A DNA stretch of 64,000 bases from Neelides folsomi. Taxonomy: Eukaryota; Arthropoda; Collembola; Neelipleona; Neelidae. Position 1 is the stretch's first letter, and each line of letters opens with the position of its first letter. Both the position numbers and the translations under genes were made by a program. Under the pieces are notes generated by a model. The model was not told where the DNA came from. It worked only from the letters and a program-made list of their open reading frames with translations, and searched no databases. The stretch spans positions 1 through 64,000 of the forward strand of contig JAQGBZ010000264.1 of assembly GCA_034687125.1 (NCBI GenBank), given 5' to 3'. This document shows, one piece after another, positions 11,066 through 23,562 of the stretch.

Positions 11066-11884
11066 AATGGAAATTAAAGTGAAATTGTCAATTTTGTATT
11101 TTTTTCTTATCGTTCAAATTTCATTTTCCCTCCTCTTAATTATCATTATTTTTTATAACGCTTTTGGTTGGACTAATTTAAATTTTTTTAAAATTATCAA
11201 ATTAAATGATTAAAGTTTATTTACAAATTACCCAAATAAGGCAAAATTGAGTTCATTTGTTAAAATGTTAAGTAAAAATGAGTTAAAACAGATTTATTTG
11301 TACAGTAGTTCAAATATGGGCCAAATGTATGATATTTACAATTAGATTACGATTTTGATGGATAATGTCTGTAATTCTGTAAAGTCATCTTTATGTAAAT
11401 TTTGAGGAATTTATTAATAAAAATTACTCACTTCGTATGTGCATAAAATCATTTAAATGGACTTAACCATTTTTAATATCAATTCTGATATTTTTTATAA
11501 CAGGCAAAGTCCTTCATAATTGGAGCCATTCACACAAACACAAACATCTTCATGAGCTGATAACTTAATACCTAATTTGACTAATTACATATGTCTAAAT
11601 CCGAAATCAAAATCTAAAAATGTCTTATACATATTGTAATTTATAATATAGTAAAATGAACTCCACAATCAAATCAAAAATATCATTTTCATATCTCATC
11701 CAGACGTTATTACGATGAAACATTCAATGAATTGATAATTCCAACCAAGCATTAAATATACGATATTTACCTGATAAAGTTTTAAGGTTGAAAAAATATT
11801 CACACGGTCATTCGTCAGCAAATTCATCTTGTTGTTAAATGTGAGCGTGAGTCATAGTCATAGTACAGATAATACATAAATTGA
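11066..11884. other. Intergenic, nothing seen
   Basis: AT-rich upstream region of GT31 copy 2. No supported gene or repeat. Confidence 0.4.
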
Positions 11885-11886
11885 TA

Positions 11887-11926
<40 letters not shown>

Positions 11927-11936
11927 ATATATATGA
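11885..11936. repeat. (TA)n microsatellite
   Basis: About 50 bp of alternating TA with one or two interruptions. Short frames across it (Ile-Tyr repeats) are artefacts. Confidence 0.9.
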
Positions 11937-12909
11937 AAATCGTCTAAGGAGAGAAATCAAATCAAATCCGTGGGAAAATTCCTTCAATGAAGAATTAAAT
12001 ACTGACATAAATCGCGCCAATTATGAGGCTTTGAAAAAGATTTATAAAAGAGAAGACGAAGGCAAAAAGAGGAAAACAAAGAAACTGGCGCAGCCGCAGG
12101 TGCAGGCGCTGCTGGCGGGGAAGTCAAAATGGCAGATTCCGAAACATTAAAAATGATTATTGAAACTTTGGAAAATTGCAATGAACATCCCAAAACATTG
12201 TATTTTAAAGAAAAAATTAATGATGTAAAAATAATTTAAATATATAATTATACATAATTTAAATATCCAAAAGACTAATAACGCTCAATGTAATAATTAA
12301 TTTTAACATTAATTACAAATTATAAAGAATGATTAATTGAATATATTTTACAGAAATCGCGAACTTATGTTTACATGAAAAAACGGTGCGACTGAAACTC
12401 CGCTTTACATTTTTAGAGAACAAGCGGAAAATGAGTTTGCTTTTAATTGGATCATTGAAATGAATTAGAAAATGTTTGACACGGGTTTGGGAATTTGTTC
12501 GACCCAGAAAGCTCAAGGTTCAATGTTCTTTTCACACTTTTACGCCCTTTACGCTCACGACATCATGAACACCATCAAACATGTTTGGTAAGTGCAATAA
12601 GTTAATAATATCAGTCATGATTTAATTACCAAAACCATGATTAATATTCTGGTTAAAATAAACATAAATAATGGTTTTCTAATTATTCTTAATGGTTGAC
12701 TTATAATTTCAATTAATTATTTTCTAAGGGTCGACCCCAAAGACAACACAATCTTTCAATTCATCCTTGGTGAATTTTACAAAGGAGACGCCGAGTTCTG
12801 GGCGACTCAATACATGGAAGCAGCATTCATTGAAACCAATTCAAGTCCATACAGACCAATATTGGTTAATGAAGGATCGGAAATTAATTATGTTATTAAT
12901 GGAAAATAA
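11934..12909 (+). pseudogene. Decayed gene of unknown family, two or three exons
   Basis: Seen: protein-like sequence beginning near 11934 (RREIKSNPWENSFNEELNTD, then ANYEALKKIYKRE). It passes a probable frame slip into an Ala/Gly-rich segment and SETLKMIIETLENC with a donor at about 12224. A second exon (about 12355-12587) reads ATETPLYIFREQAENEFAFN and later GSMFFSHFYALYAHDIMNTI, but has in-frame stops (two in 12355-12485). A clean GTAAGT donor at 12588 joins an acceptor at 12728 to the last exon ending YVINGK and a stop at 12909. I do not recognise the family. The stops and slip suggest a pseudogene, though the last exon and its junction look intact, so a different start could rescue a shorter protein. 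Confidence 0.45.
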
Positions 12910-13167
12910 ATCTAACTAATTAAAACTCAATTATGCTCAATTACTAATAACTAAATACTAATTAATCTAACTAATGTAATTAAATATAAGAATAAATCAT
13001 AACTTATACAATATTATGAATGAAATTGGAAAAGAACTTGAAAATATTGGAATTTATATTTATTTTCATTATAGCATATAATAGTCTAATTTAATATCAT
13101 TATTAAAGTCATTACCCCGTCTGTATAATTGTCATATGGAATCAATTGTTATTAATTAATATTTAAT
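12910..13167. other. Short intergenic
   Basis: Convergent 3' flanks of the decayed gene and the GST. Nothing seen. Confidence 0.4.
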
Positions 13168-14269
13168 TCACTTGTTCCCGAATCTTTTCTTGAAATCTTC
13201 ACCATGCGACCAGATTTCTTTATGGCCTTCTGCATACAGCGGATTGAGCGTGGAATTCATTCGATCCAAATAAGCCACGATTTGGGGAAATTTTTCTTTC
13301 ATGTCATGGCCAACCATTTCTGAATAAAAAATTATTAATTATAATTATTATTAAACAATATTTATTAAAATGTATATTTTGATTAAGTTGTGAATTAAAA
13401 TTAATTTACTTGGCTGTTCAAGTTCAGTTGCAGCTAAAATATCAGCAATTGTGATTTGATCCCCAGTGATGAATGGCTTTTGATTGAGGAAAAATGTTTG
13501 GAATGATTCGAGTGCATCGTCCATCTTATCATTGGCTTTTGACACTCTGTCGGCATTTGCATCGCCAAGAGCTTTTGACAAGGAATGATTTGGTCCCAGA
13601 AGGCCGCTGGCAGAAACTTTGAGAAGGAAATAAAGTGACATCGGAGCTCGAAGGTTCATGTGATGCCAGGACATGTATTCGTCCATCTTGGCCATTTGAC
13701 GACTGTTGCTCGGAAACCACGGGTCTTGGATTTTGTAATTGGAACACAAATATTTCATTATGGCCACACTGTAGAAAATAATTAAAACATCCGATTTTAA
13801 ATTATGTTATTTTTCATTTTAAATAGAACATGCAGTTTATAATTATTTATTAAACCATAACACGCTTACTATCGTTAATCGTTAGTAAAATATAAAAAAG
13901 TAAATTAAATGAAAATTCTACAATGAGTATTTTAATTATATAATTCTTAATGAGAATGCTTTAATAAAGATTATACCTTTCTGTCAATTTAAATCCATCA
14001 TGTTCGATTGCAGGGACCTTTTTTAATGGATTGATTTTTTGAAACTCCGGTTTATTTAAGTCACCTGTAAAGGATTAATAAGGAATTATAAATTCTGGAA
14101 AAATATTAATTTAATAAAGTTTAGTAAAATTAGTAAAATTTATTATTTTCTTACCTCCGAGAATATTAAGCCGCACTTCTTTCATAGGGAGTTTGTTTGC
14201 TTTGAGAAAGATCCAAACGGCTCTTGCAGGTTGTGACAAAGGGTCAAAGAAAAGTTTGATTTGTGACAT
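13168..14269 (-). CDS. Glutathione S-transferase, theta-like
   Basis: Role: cytosolic detoxification enzyme conjugating glutathione to electrophiles. Seen: four exons, 14269-14155, 14064-13977, 13768-13410 and 13319-13168, whose phases close to about 237 codons. The N-terminal thioredoxin-like domain begins MSQIKLFFDPLSQPARAVWI, where the Ser of PLSQPARA matches the theta-class catalytic serine position. NPLKKVPAIEHDGFKLTES carries the cis-Pro (VPA) and the glutathione-contacting ES. The C-terminal helical domain (residues about 85-237) includes PFITGDQITIADILAATELE, the conserved N-cap/ITIAD motif. Start: the Met directly before SQIKLFF; an upstream in-frame Met at 14368 lies in the probable 5' UTR. 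A TATA-like box at 14398-14407 supports transcription starting about 100 bases upstream. Confidence 0.93.
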
Positions 14270-14397
14270 CGTAAAATTGGAATTTAATGAAATTAAAAGT
14301 GTAATGGAAGGATTAAAATGAGCGAAATAAATAATTTGAGCGAAACTCACAAACTCACAACACTTCAATTCTCAAGGGCGATGTGTTTACTGTTTAG

Positions 14398-14407
14398 TCT
14401 TTATATA
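14398..14407 (-). promoter_or_regulatory. TATA box of the GST gene
   Basis: CTATATAAAG on the minus strand, about 130 bases upstream of the GST start codon; a plausible initiator (ACTAAACAGT) follows immediately. Confidence 0.55.
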
Positions 14408-14930
14408 GGATTGTTTAATAAGTTTATAACCATTTGCACATTAGTATTACTTGTAATTCTACTCTAATATGGAATCGTGATGTTTGCGAATTGTAGAATT
14501 GTAATTGTAGATAAAGATAAAATAAATGTCAAATCAAGTCCACAAATTCGTATTTGAATCCAACGTACAATATTTCTATCATTTGCATGTCTTTAATTTC
14601 TCAATATACCCCAATTGAAAGACAACGCGCATTGCCATAAAGAAAGTAAAACGTTATTTATTTTAAATGACTTTAAATACATAATCAAATAAGTAAAGTT
14701 TAGTTAAATAAGTTAACAATCTTATGCAAGTATTGTTAACGAATTAATTAAATAAGATTATTAAGCAAAAAATATTTGACAAATTAATTATGTAAATTGG
14801 AAAGTCATTGGTGCTTAAAACAAGCGATTGACTTGAGGAAATTTAAATTCTGTTAGCAATATTTTGTCGTTTGGTGTTTAAACATAAAACTTGGTTTTAA
14901 GAATTAATTAATTGCATAATTATTATTAAG
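14408..14930. other. Divergent intergenic region
   Basis: Between the GST (-) and the ZAD-like gene (+). AT-rich; no other feature seen. Confidence 0.4.
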
Positions 14931-14964
14931 AGCTTTAATCACAGTCCCGGTGTTTTTGTTAACA

Positions 14965-15871
14965 ATGCTCTGCTTGCTTTGCAATGTTCCAATCCCGCCA
15001 TCGATTCTTCGGGCCGTCAAAAATGACTCCGAGGAGGTCAAAGCGTTTGTCAAGCTTTTTGCCTTGGGAAATTCCGTCGACCTCAACGGGTCGACCTTTT
15101 GTGCTGAATGTACAATCAAGCTTAGAAAAACCAATTGGTGCATCGCGTCCATTATGGGAATAACCGAAAAACTCCACGAAGTCCAGAAAGAGCTTCAAAA
15201 CACGTACATCTTCGAATCAGTCCGCATCGTGGAGAACGGATTCCAGGAACAAGGGAAAAGGCTCGAGATTACTAAACGTAATTTAATAATTCCATTTGTT
15301 AATCCATATTTAAATTTTTTTAATATTGTATTAATAATCATTAAATTAATAAGTCATCAAATAAAAAGTAATTTGATTCATTTAGAAATTCTTCAAAGCG
15401 AAGGCGGAACATCGAAAGTCGAAATGGAAATTCAGACCGAACGTCTCGTTGCAACTCGAAGTGTTCAAACAACGGAAGATTTGAAACCCATAAAGGGAAT
15501 TGATATCTCAACCCAAGCAGATTTTCCTTATCAGATTATGTAATTATTTAATTGGTGATTAAATTTTACCACTATAGTTAGATTTTTAATCAAAACAGGA
15601 GAGAAAATATAATACTTGACCCTCCTCCATAAATGAACAAAGTTGTTGGGCAGTGTATTAAATATCATAAAGAATGAGAATCTATTTAATGTCAATTATT
15701 TTATTAAATAGATTTGTCAACGATCTTACCGGTGAAGGTTCATTTTCGCCAATTGAAGAGATTTCAATCCTAAAGAGTGAAATGGAACAAAGGAATATCG
15801 AGTATCTCGAAGTTCAAGAAACCCCATCGGATTTCCTTATGAGCGATTCAAAATATTATTTGCTGGGTTAA
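14965..15871 (+). CDS. ZAD-like zinc-binding protein without C2H2 fingers
   Basis: Seen: a probable non-coding exon boundary just upstream (AATCACAG acceptor near 14944), then an ATG at 14965. Exons 14965-15277, 15386-15539 and 15712-15871 close in phase to 208 aa. The N-terminus has CLLC and, about 45 residues later, FCAEC followed by a helical stretch; this spacing is that of the zinc-finger-associated domain (ZAD), which mediates dimerisation of insect C2H2 factors. The rest (SVQTTED..., KGIDISTQADFPYQI, SPIEEISILKSEM) is low-complexity and acidic with no fingers. Reading through the second intron would instead stop at 15541-15543. Inference: a stand-alone ZAD protein or a shortened transcription factor. 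Family assignment moderate, as the domain is short. Confidence 0.55.
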
Positions 15872-16049
15872 GGAAACTTAAAACTATCTTAATTATTTAA
15901 ATTAATTAAATTAATTAACTCAATCAATTTTAGTTATTTGACATTGAAATTTTTTATTACTTTATGAGTAATCAATTTTTATATAAAGTTTACTTATATA
16001 TTGTATTTATATATTTAATTATTTATTTGTTTAATAAATCTTCAAAACT

Positions 16050-17083
16050 TTAACAATGATTCCCAATCTTTCCAACCACACTGAGGAATTTAAGCCGCGA
16101 TCCAAAGGCACATTTCAATTTCTTCATTCTCAGATCGCTGCATTTTTCTTGATGGGGCAGAATTAGGTGATTGACATCGATGTAAGGATCTTGGCTCATT
16201 TGTTCAGATATGTAATTTCGGAGTTGCTGGGTCAAAGTTCCGCTGCAGTGAGGTTGGGGATGATCGTATGATGAAACCAATAACCCACGTGGACAGAATC
16301 CGATGCTTCCCACACGCCAACAATTGCCGTTTTCTTCAAACCAGAAGTTTGGATCTCCTGGGGAATTTTGGGGACATTGATGAGATTCGCACATTGGAAC
16401 TCCTTGACGAACTACGAGCCATTCACCATTTTTGCAAGGACCCTAATTAATAATTAATTTAACATTAATTATTAATTACCATTATTTAAAAAATCATCAT
16501 TAAGTTTTAAAATGCAAGATTCCTAACATTACATTAAAATCGTTATTAGATTATTTACTATTCATAATTTTTATACGGGAAATGTTTAAACCTGAGAATA
16601 AATCTCGTAGCATCTTTCATGTGAGGAATAAAAGGTCGAAGGTCGAATTTGGCAATGAGAAGAAAGATGTTCGAATTTCCGATCTGAGCAATCGCAAATT
16701 CCAAATCCTTTCACACCTGGATCTTGAAAAAATGTCATTTCTGCTCCGCATGGTCCTTGAGTTTGGGCATAAAAACACCGACTTGTTTCCGGATCGTATA
16801 ATGAATTCCCATAACCAAAATGATTACAAGGAAATCTTAAAACAGGAAATATTCATTTAATTTAATTGTAAATAACATAATTGTAATTAACATAATTAAT
16901 ATAAGATTAAATTATTTTGTTAAGTTGCATAAAACATCATAAAAGCCTTTTGTTTTATCAATAGAATAATAAATTTTTTATTTGAACTTACGCGGGGTTT
17001 CCATCATTAACCCAATAAACAGGATTACACTCACCATTATAAATAATTAAAACTATAGTTAATGCTGCTATTATTGAAAACAT
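16050..17083 (-). CDS. Secreted DUF4789-domain protein
   Basis: Seen: exons 17083-16992, 16835-16592 and 16442-16050 (92, 244 and 393 nt) close in phase to 242 aa. Signal peptide MFSIIAALTIVLIIYNGEC. The body has the pattern LYDPETSRCFYAQTQGPCGA followed by GICDCSDR, and a second partial copy with QGPCKNGEWLVV and CESHQCP. Family knowledge: this C...yDp.t..C..l.tqGPC...  CxC arrangement is DUF4789, common in arthropod secreted proteins of unknown function. At least a dozen cysteines suggest extensive disulphide bonding. No enzyme motif seen. Neighbours: convergent with the ZAD-like gene, 178 bases apart. A confident gene model, but biochemical role unknown. Confidence 0.85.
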
Positions 17084-18152
17084 AATTGGAGTTTCCAATT
17101 TGGAAATAATTTAAATTTTGAAATTAAAAGAGATTCAGAGCATTTAAGAAGAGAATGAATTGGAACTGCTGTTGAGTCTGGAGGTTCCAATGATTAAACC
17201 GAATGTGTGAAGTGGAAAACAACGAAAGACTTTTAATTTTAACTTTATGTTAAACAAATATATTTGATACGTTTTATATAACATATATAAATATAAAGCA
17301 CTGGGATTTGTATTCCATTTGGGTTGTAAACCAGTTTAATGACAAATCCACACACAAATGCCGACAACGAGATTTTTATATAAAATGATATTTATAAATA
17401 CACTTTTATATTCCTACCTAACCTGTTCTCACCTCAAATTGGCGAACCAAAAAGAATTCCCTTGCTTTTACAAAAGTTTACAATTTAATCAATTTGTCAC
17501 CTAAATTACAAAATCATGGAAAAAACTCACTCGGTAAAAAAGAAACGTCCAATTAAATTATTTAAATATTTTTCACAGATTGTCAGCTCTGAATTTATGA
17601 GATGCTTTTTGTATGTTAAAATTACTCTTTTTATTAAATGCAAAATTCTCGTTTCATTTCAGTGTAAATGAACTAATGTAAATAAACTTATAATGTTTAA
17701 TGGAAAAAAGTAATTTGAATACAATTTGTAAACGTGTTAATTGCTTAGCTAAATTCTCCTAATTTATGAAACACTTCCTTAGAGTTAAAAAAGCATGAAG
17801 GTCATTTGTTATTTATAAGCTTATTCTTATCCTAACTAACTTTATATACATTAAAAGGAGATTATTAATTTATAAATGTTTATATTAAATATTATTAAAT
17901 TATGATTAAATTATGATAAAATTGAAAGTACAAAATCGTTTTATTCAAATAAGGTTTTTGTTAACTAGGGTCATGAACTCAAGTTATCTTGGCATAAAAC
18001 ATCATACGTCACTTGGTAAAAGTTTCATAATTGAAATAATAAAAATAATAATAAAATGTATTTGTTTCATAATTATCAATCCCCAGTTGGAAAAAGATGA
18101 TTAAAATTGAGCATTATTGTTTAAATGGAAGTTCGGCTAAATTTTGGTAAAT
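17084..18152. other. Intergenic, no supported gene
   Basis: Upstream of the DUF4789 gene and downstream of the ceramide synthase. A 52-codon frame from 17517 has splice-like signals inside but no recognisable content. Confidence 0.4.
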
Positions 18153-20069
18153 TTATTTTATGTCGCCGTTTTCCTTCACTTCCGATTCCTCTTCTTCTTC
18201 TTCTTCTTCTTCTTCTTCAGACGAACTCCGCTCGTCTTTTTCAATCTTATGGAAATCAAAAAGTAAAAACGTCAAAACCATACAACTAATAAAATTAAAC
18301 TTACAATTAAAAAAGTTTTAATTACAATTAAAACTTACAATCAAAGCAAAGCAATTTACAGCTTTATTACTTTAATTACAGTAAGAACATCAAGACATTA
18401 ATATTAATTTCTAATTAAAGAAATTTATAGTTAAAAGCAAACACTAAGCGTCTAACAAAAAGCAAAGTTTATTAAAGTTTATTAAAGTTCAAAAGTGAAG
18501 TAAGTTAGTAAAACAGTTATAGCTTAAATAAAGCAGTTAATAAACAAAAATCACAATTAGCACAGAATAAATACAAAGCATAAATAATTTAAATTTTTAT
18601 CTTAATCTGCATTCACATACATTTCCTTTGTTAAGAATCGTCTTGTAAAGCGCCTTGAAGATCAACAGCGACCAAAAGACATGAAGAATCTGAAGAACGA
18701 CCAACATTCCTTTCATCATCATAAGAGGATAAACCGCGACAAGAGTTGGTGGGACGGCCAAGGCGCTAAAATTTAAATTTTAACAATATTAAAAGTAAAT
18801 TAAAATATTAATTGTTAATAGTTAATAGTCAATGATGGTTAATAATTTATAGTGGTTAATTATCGGTAATTAAATTATAATGGTTAATTGTTGTTTAATT
18901 CCCTTACTGTTTAAGAATATAAAAAGGAATAATTCCAAGTCGTGTGACGATCCAAGTGACAGTGAAAAGACCAAAAAGAACATTGCACACCGTTTGTCGT
19001 TTGGCATATTTGGCAAGTTTGGCGAGTTCGAGGAAAACGTCGGAAACGTCGTGGACGAAGAGGACGATGCTTCCAAAGCGGGCCAAATTGGTCGCAAATG
19101 AAAAAGTGAGAAGAGTCAAAGTGGCCATGTGGTGAATGAACATTTGCCAAAAGTCCACACGTTTGATGTCAAAGAACTGCGAGACTGCGAGAGACAAATA
19201 AAAACTCGTGCCGACCAAATAATATAAAAATAAATCATTCGTCAGCCACTGGAATAAAACAAAATTATACAAATTCAATAATTAGGAATTTTATTAATTA
19301 AAATTTAATAATTAAAATTTAATAATTTAATAATCTCAATTACATGTCTTGGATAGTCTTCAAAACAATAACTGATGTCCCAAAACCATTTTTTGCCATT
19401 CAAGAGAAATATTCCGTAAATTACACTAGAGGAATAAAACAGGTACCGCCAACTTCAAAAACAAAATAAAAACCAATTAAAATTCCAATTAAAAATTACT
19501 TTAATTAAATAATAAAGTTAAGTTTAAAATGAAGATTTAAGATTAAATTTTACTTACCCAGTTTCAGCAAATTTATCTAACTTTGTTGGTCTTGATTTCA
19601 TAAGTTTCCTCCTGACCCATCGTTCCACAACTCGGAGATCAATGTCGAGTTTCTTGGCCAAAATGGCAATTTCTTCTGTTCGGGGCTTTGAGGAAATTTT
19701 GAGGGTTTGGGAAGTAGATTCGAGTTGAAGGTCCAATTTGCTCATTTCTGACGCTCCTTTGCGGAAATTCTTGATCCCGAGATGACGACCAAATGGACGG
19801 AACACGTAACTATTTAAAAACAATTGTTATTTACATACTATGGTAATTTTATTAATTAATGTAATTTCATCGTTATTAATTAATTAATGTTACTTCACTT
19901 ACTTTTCCACAACTTTCCTTAAGACAATGATGAAGAATGCAAGCGGAATTGCCCAACACAAAGACTCAAACTTTGCCCCTTCTTCCCGAATGTCGTTCCA
20001 AGTGAAGCCGTGAGGAAGCCAAAGTTCATTCCGGAACATCCGAGTTCCAAACACCGTGACTGACTCCAT
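18153..20069 (-). CDS. Ceramide synthase (TLC/Lag1 domain, schlank/CerS type)
   Basis: Role: ER membrane enzyme that N-acylates sphingoid bases with fatty acyl-CoA to make (dihydro)ceramide. Seen: six exons, 20069-19903, 19809-19558, 19452-19344, 19248-18908, 18765-18621 and 18245-18153, closing to 368 aa. Order: N-terminal membrane segment; homeobox-like domain (about residues 70-130, ending VVERWVRRKLMKSRP), present in most animal CerS; WRYLFYSSS; WFWD; YYLVGTSFY; the catalytic Lag1 motif HHMATLTLLTFSFATN with HD in FVHDVSDVFLELAK; further membrane helices. The last exon encodes an acidic tail (SSSEEEEEEEE, from a TTC-repeat tract), as in family members whose tail is phosphorylated. A 5' UTR exon probably lies at about 21013-21060 (GTAAGT donor). 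Very confident. Confidence 0.95.
18189..18225. repeat. (TTC)n trinucleotide repeat coding the poly-Glu tail of ceramide synthase
   Basis: Roughly ten TTC units read as Glu codons on the minus strand inside the last exon; likely length-polymorphic. Confidence 0.85.
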
Positions 20070-21012
20070 CTGAAAATTAATTAAATTAAGTATTAGCAGT
20101 CAAGTTCAGTAATGTTATTACTCGGTTAATTATAATTAACTGTAATGGACAAATTAGCTTTAATGAATTAGCTTAAATTACCTTTCTCTAAACAATGCCC
20201 AATTTTTTAATTTTGTTCAATTTTCGCTCTTACACTTTTAGTAAAGTTTTTGTGAAAAATTATAATGTGGAAATTAAACGCAATTGTTGTTTCACATTGT
20301 TGCTAATGTTATTTTATTAATGAAGCTAATGGTATTTAGCTAAATGGCATTTAACTAATGGTATTTAACAGATTGTGTAATTAACATAGGAAATGCTTTT
20401 TTGTTCATTTGATGGTTAAAAGTTAATGATTAAATGGTTCAAATAATATTGTAATATTGGACGTGTTGTGAATTGAAGGAGGATTTTCACAACTTGACAA
20501 GTGAAGTGAGATAGAAAAAGGAAAAAAACTCGAGTTTTTAATCTTGTTTTGTTTAACCTCTGATAAAAGGAGAAGTTTAATTGGGAAATGAACCTTGGGC
20601 GAATTCCTTCAACTCAACTTCAATTTACAAAATTAAAAATCCCATCTACAAGAACCGCATTAAACTCGCTTATGTATCATTACCATTATTTATTATTATT
20701 ATTATAGGGATTAACTCACATTGAGTCGTAAACTTGAACCTGCGATTTTTAATCATTTCCTCTTTTTACCTCATCCAAATTAACATAACCACCATTATGC
20801 TAATTTTTCTCTCACAGTTCAACTGGGAATGGTCCGACAATTTTTTCTCATCAAAATAACCAAATCCTTATCTTACTTTAATCACACTTGAAATTTAATT
20901 TGTTATTTAACATTAATTGGGGTTGTAACTTTAATTAATTAATTATTAATTACACTTGTAAGGTACAAAAGTTCAATTTAATTTTAGCAATTAATTTTAA
21001 TTAAGGACTTAC

Positions 21013-21060
21013 TTCGCGTTCCAACATGAGGCAGATGACCTTTTGAACTTGGCAGTGTAA
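21013..21060 (-). other. Possible 5' UTR exon of ceramide synthase
   Basis: A consensus GTAAGT donor (minus strand, at 21012-21007) follows sequence GTTGGAACGCGAA that is richer in GC than its surroundings; no other gene uses it. The exon's 5' end is not determined. Confidence 0.35.
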
Positions 21061-23562
21061 ACAAACCACTAATTAAATCCAAATTAATAATTGGTCCGTA
21101 ACTTTAAACTTTAAAAACTTTAAATTGATTTGAAATTATTAAAATAAAAACGAGGAGTTGAAACTTCCGGGACGATTTCAAACCTCGGGTCAGGATTTAA
21201 GATCCGTCGACCCCAATCTGAATGGCTGGATTGAATGTAAATTAAATAAAATTAACTCCAGTGGTGTCGAATGTCAAATAGAGTTTCATGAAGAGTAAAT
21301 TCATTTTAATTGACTCCTCGATCCTTCAATTGAACTCTTAATCAGAACATTATTATCGAACATGATGCAATTTATCTGACACGAGCTTTTCTATTACATA
21401 AATCACCAATTCACGTTTTTTACCAACAATCAATAAATGACATTTATCAAGTACAATGATTTTTCACTTCAATTGCTTAAATTACATACAGTTAAACAAC
21501 ATATAAAATAACTTGCAATTAATTTCCAATTACAATTTGTAATAAATAAATTATTAATTAACAGTCGAGTATTAAATTTAACTGAACAATGGCACAGAAA
21601 TCACAATTGCATCTAACTATACAGAAATTTAACTTTAATGTCTCAATATAAATTCCAAAAACGCAGTTAAAGATTTAAACTGACATTGAGTGAATTAAAT
21701 TAACCACGAGGGGTTTAAATAAGAAAAACCTCTGCATTTGATGTCAATAATTCTCAGAATCAATAACAAAACTGGTCTAAAACCCAAACATTCGAAATTC
21801 CCAGGTTGAGCCGCAATGAGGAAAATGAATGTGAATTTTCTCATTTAACTTCCTTCTCTTTTATCCAAATTTCAATCCTCGGAAATTTATCACATCACTC
21901 CCATCTTTAACAACAAAACTTAATGCACTTAATATACTTTTTGTAATTGTAATTAAATACTTTTTCTACCTATTTGTTTTCATGGGTTCTCGATATCTAA
22001 TTAAGATAAGCTCCAAGGATGGGCCAATTCTGAGTAAATAAAAATATTAAACTTCCAGTTGTTGAACTGAAAGATTCAAAAAGGAACTCTGAGATTCAAC
22101 ATGTGTTCCGACCAGAGATAATATAAAGTTACAGACATATAGAATATGACGAAGATAATATAATTGAACTATGTAATAGAAGTATGTTGCTAATAGCAAC
22201 TTGCTATCATAATCATAGCACAATTGTTGATTCTGGACAGCTACACTATTTGTATGTAAAATGGAAATAGATATAGGGATGATATGGACATGATATATTT
22301 AAGTATGGTGCAGAGTTGGAATAATGAATGAAAAATGAAGAACGGGTTTGGTGAGTCGTAATTCCCTGACCATGTGCTTTAAACCACATACATAAAACAT
22401 GAAGTAAAAGAAGGTTATATGGTTTAATTATATTCCTATCTAACAATACCTATCTAACAATAAGCATTTCTATCCAACCTGTGTAAAAGTATAAATAAGG
22501 CAATGGGAGGAAAAAGGGTCAAAAAGCTTGAGGGGTTAAGAGGAAGAAGAAAGGAGAATTTCTCATTACTGGAGAACTGAAAAGGAATTCCCTGGAAATT
22601 CTTTATATGCAACTGACAAAATAATCATTTATATTTTTGTAATCCAAAATTATGTATTTGTAATCTTACGCATTTAATACTATGATTATATAAAGTATGT
22701 TATATTTTTATATAGGTGCTTATATTGGTGCTTATATCTACTTATTAATGCGGATTTTAACTGTAAGGTTGTAAGTGTGAATTTATTATTAAAAAAGGTT
22801 TATAAGAATGAATATATGTATAAGTGCTATAGTTAAAATAAACATTAATTAATGGATGGATAAAGGTGTAAATGTGTTATTTACTCACACGCCTTTTGTA
22901 TTGTTAATTTTTTCAATGTCTCGTTATTTTTCAATGCAAAGTTGAATGATGTAATTTGCAATGCTTAAGCTTTGAGAGAAAAATTGTAATAAGAATTAGT
23001 CTGAAAGATTCCAATGGTTTAACTTTTAAGTTCCTGACGTCTGACGTCGCAAGGTTAATTACAAAAATAAAAATTCCAATTGCAAAAATTACACAAACCA
23101 TTTTCTGCTTAATCAACAATCAACAACTCCCAAGTTACATTTACTTCTCATGTTAAATATAATTGTGAAAATATAAAAATGTATAATAAATAATACTAAT
23201 GACAATTAAGATAATCTTAATACAATTATAATTATCAATTATGATTATCAATATGCATATTATGATAATTATGAATATATTACAGAAATGTAAATATATG
23301 AAAAATGAAATCGATATTTTGGCCGTTTTTTCTTAAATATGAAAATATATAAATATGAAATACAAGTTTAAAAAATTGTGTTATAAAAATTTATTAATTT
23401 TGAATAATAAACCAAATTAGTTTCAATTAACAAATTGATCTAAAATTGTATAGAATAAATAAATTATAAGGAGGAGAATCAAAGACAAAAGATTTTAATA
23501 ATTTAATTGAAAAATGAAACATTAGAAAAGAGAGTTGGATTATTTGTATTTGTTTTGGATAT
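21061..23562. other. Long intergenic region, nothing coding seen
   Basis: AT-rich with scattered runs. Short frames at 22246-22446 and 22931-23156 show no recognisable content and overlap on both strands. Confidence 0.4.

Noticed and set aside
17517-17675. 52-codon frame beginning MEKTHSVKKKRPIKLF
   Set aside because: No recognisable content, and splice-like signals inside it lead nowhere.
22246-22446. 66-codon minus-strand frame
   Set aside because: No family resemblance, no exon partners, and compositionally like noise.
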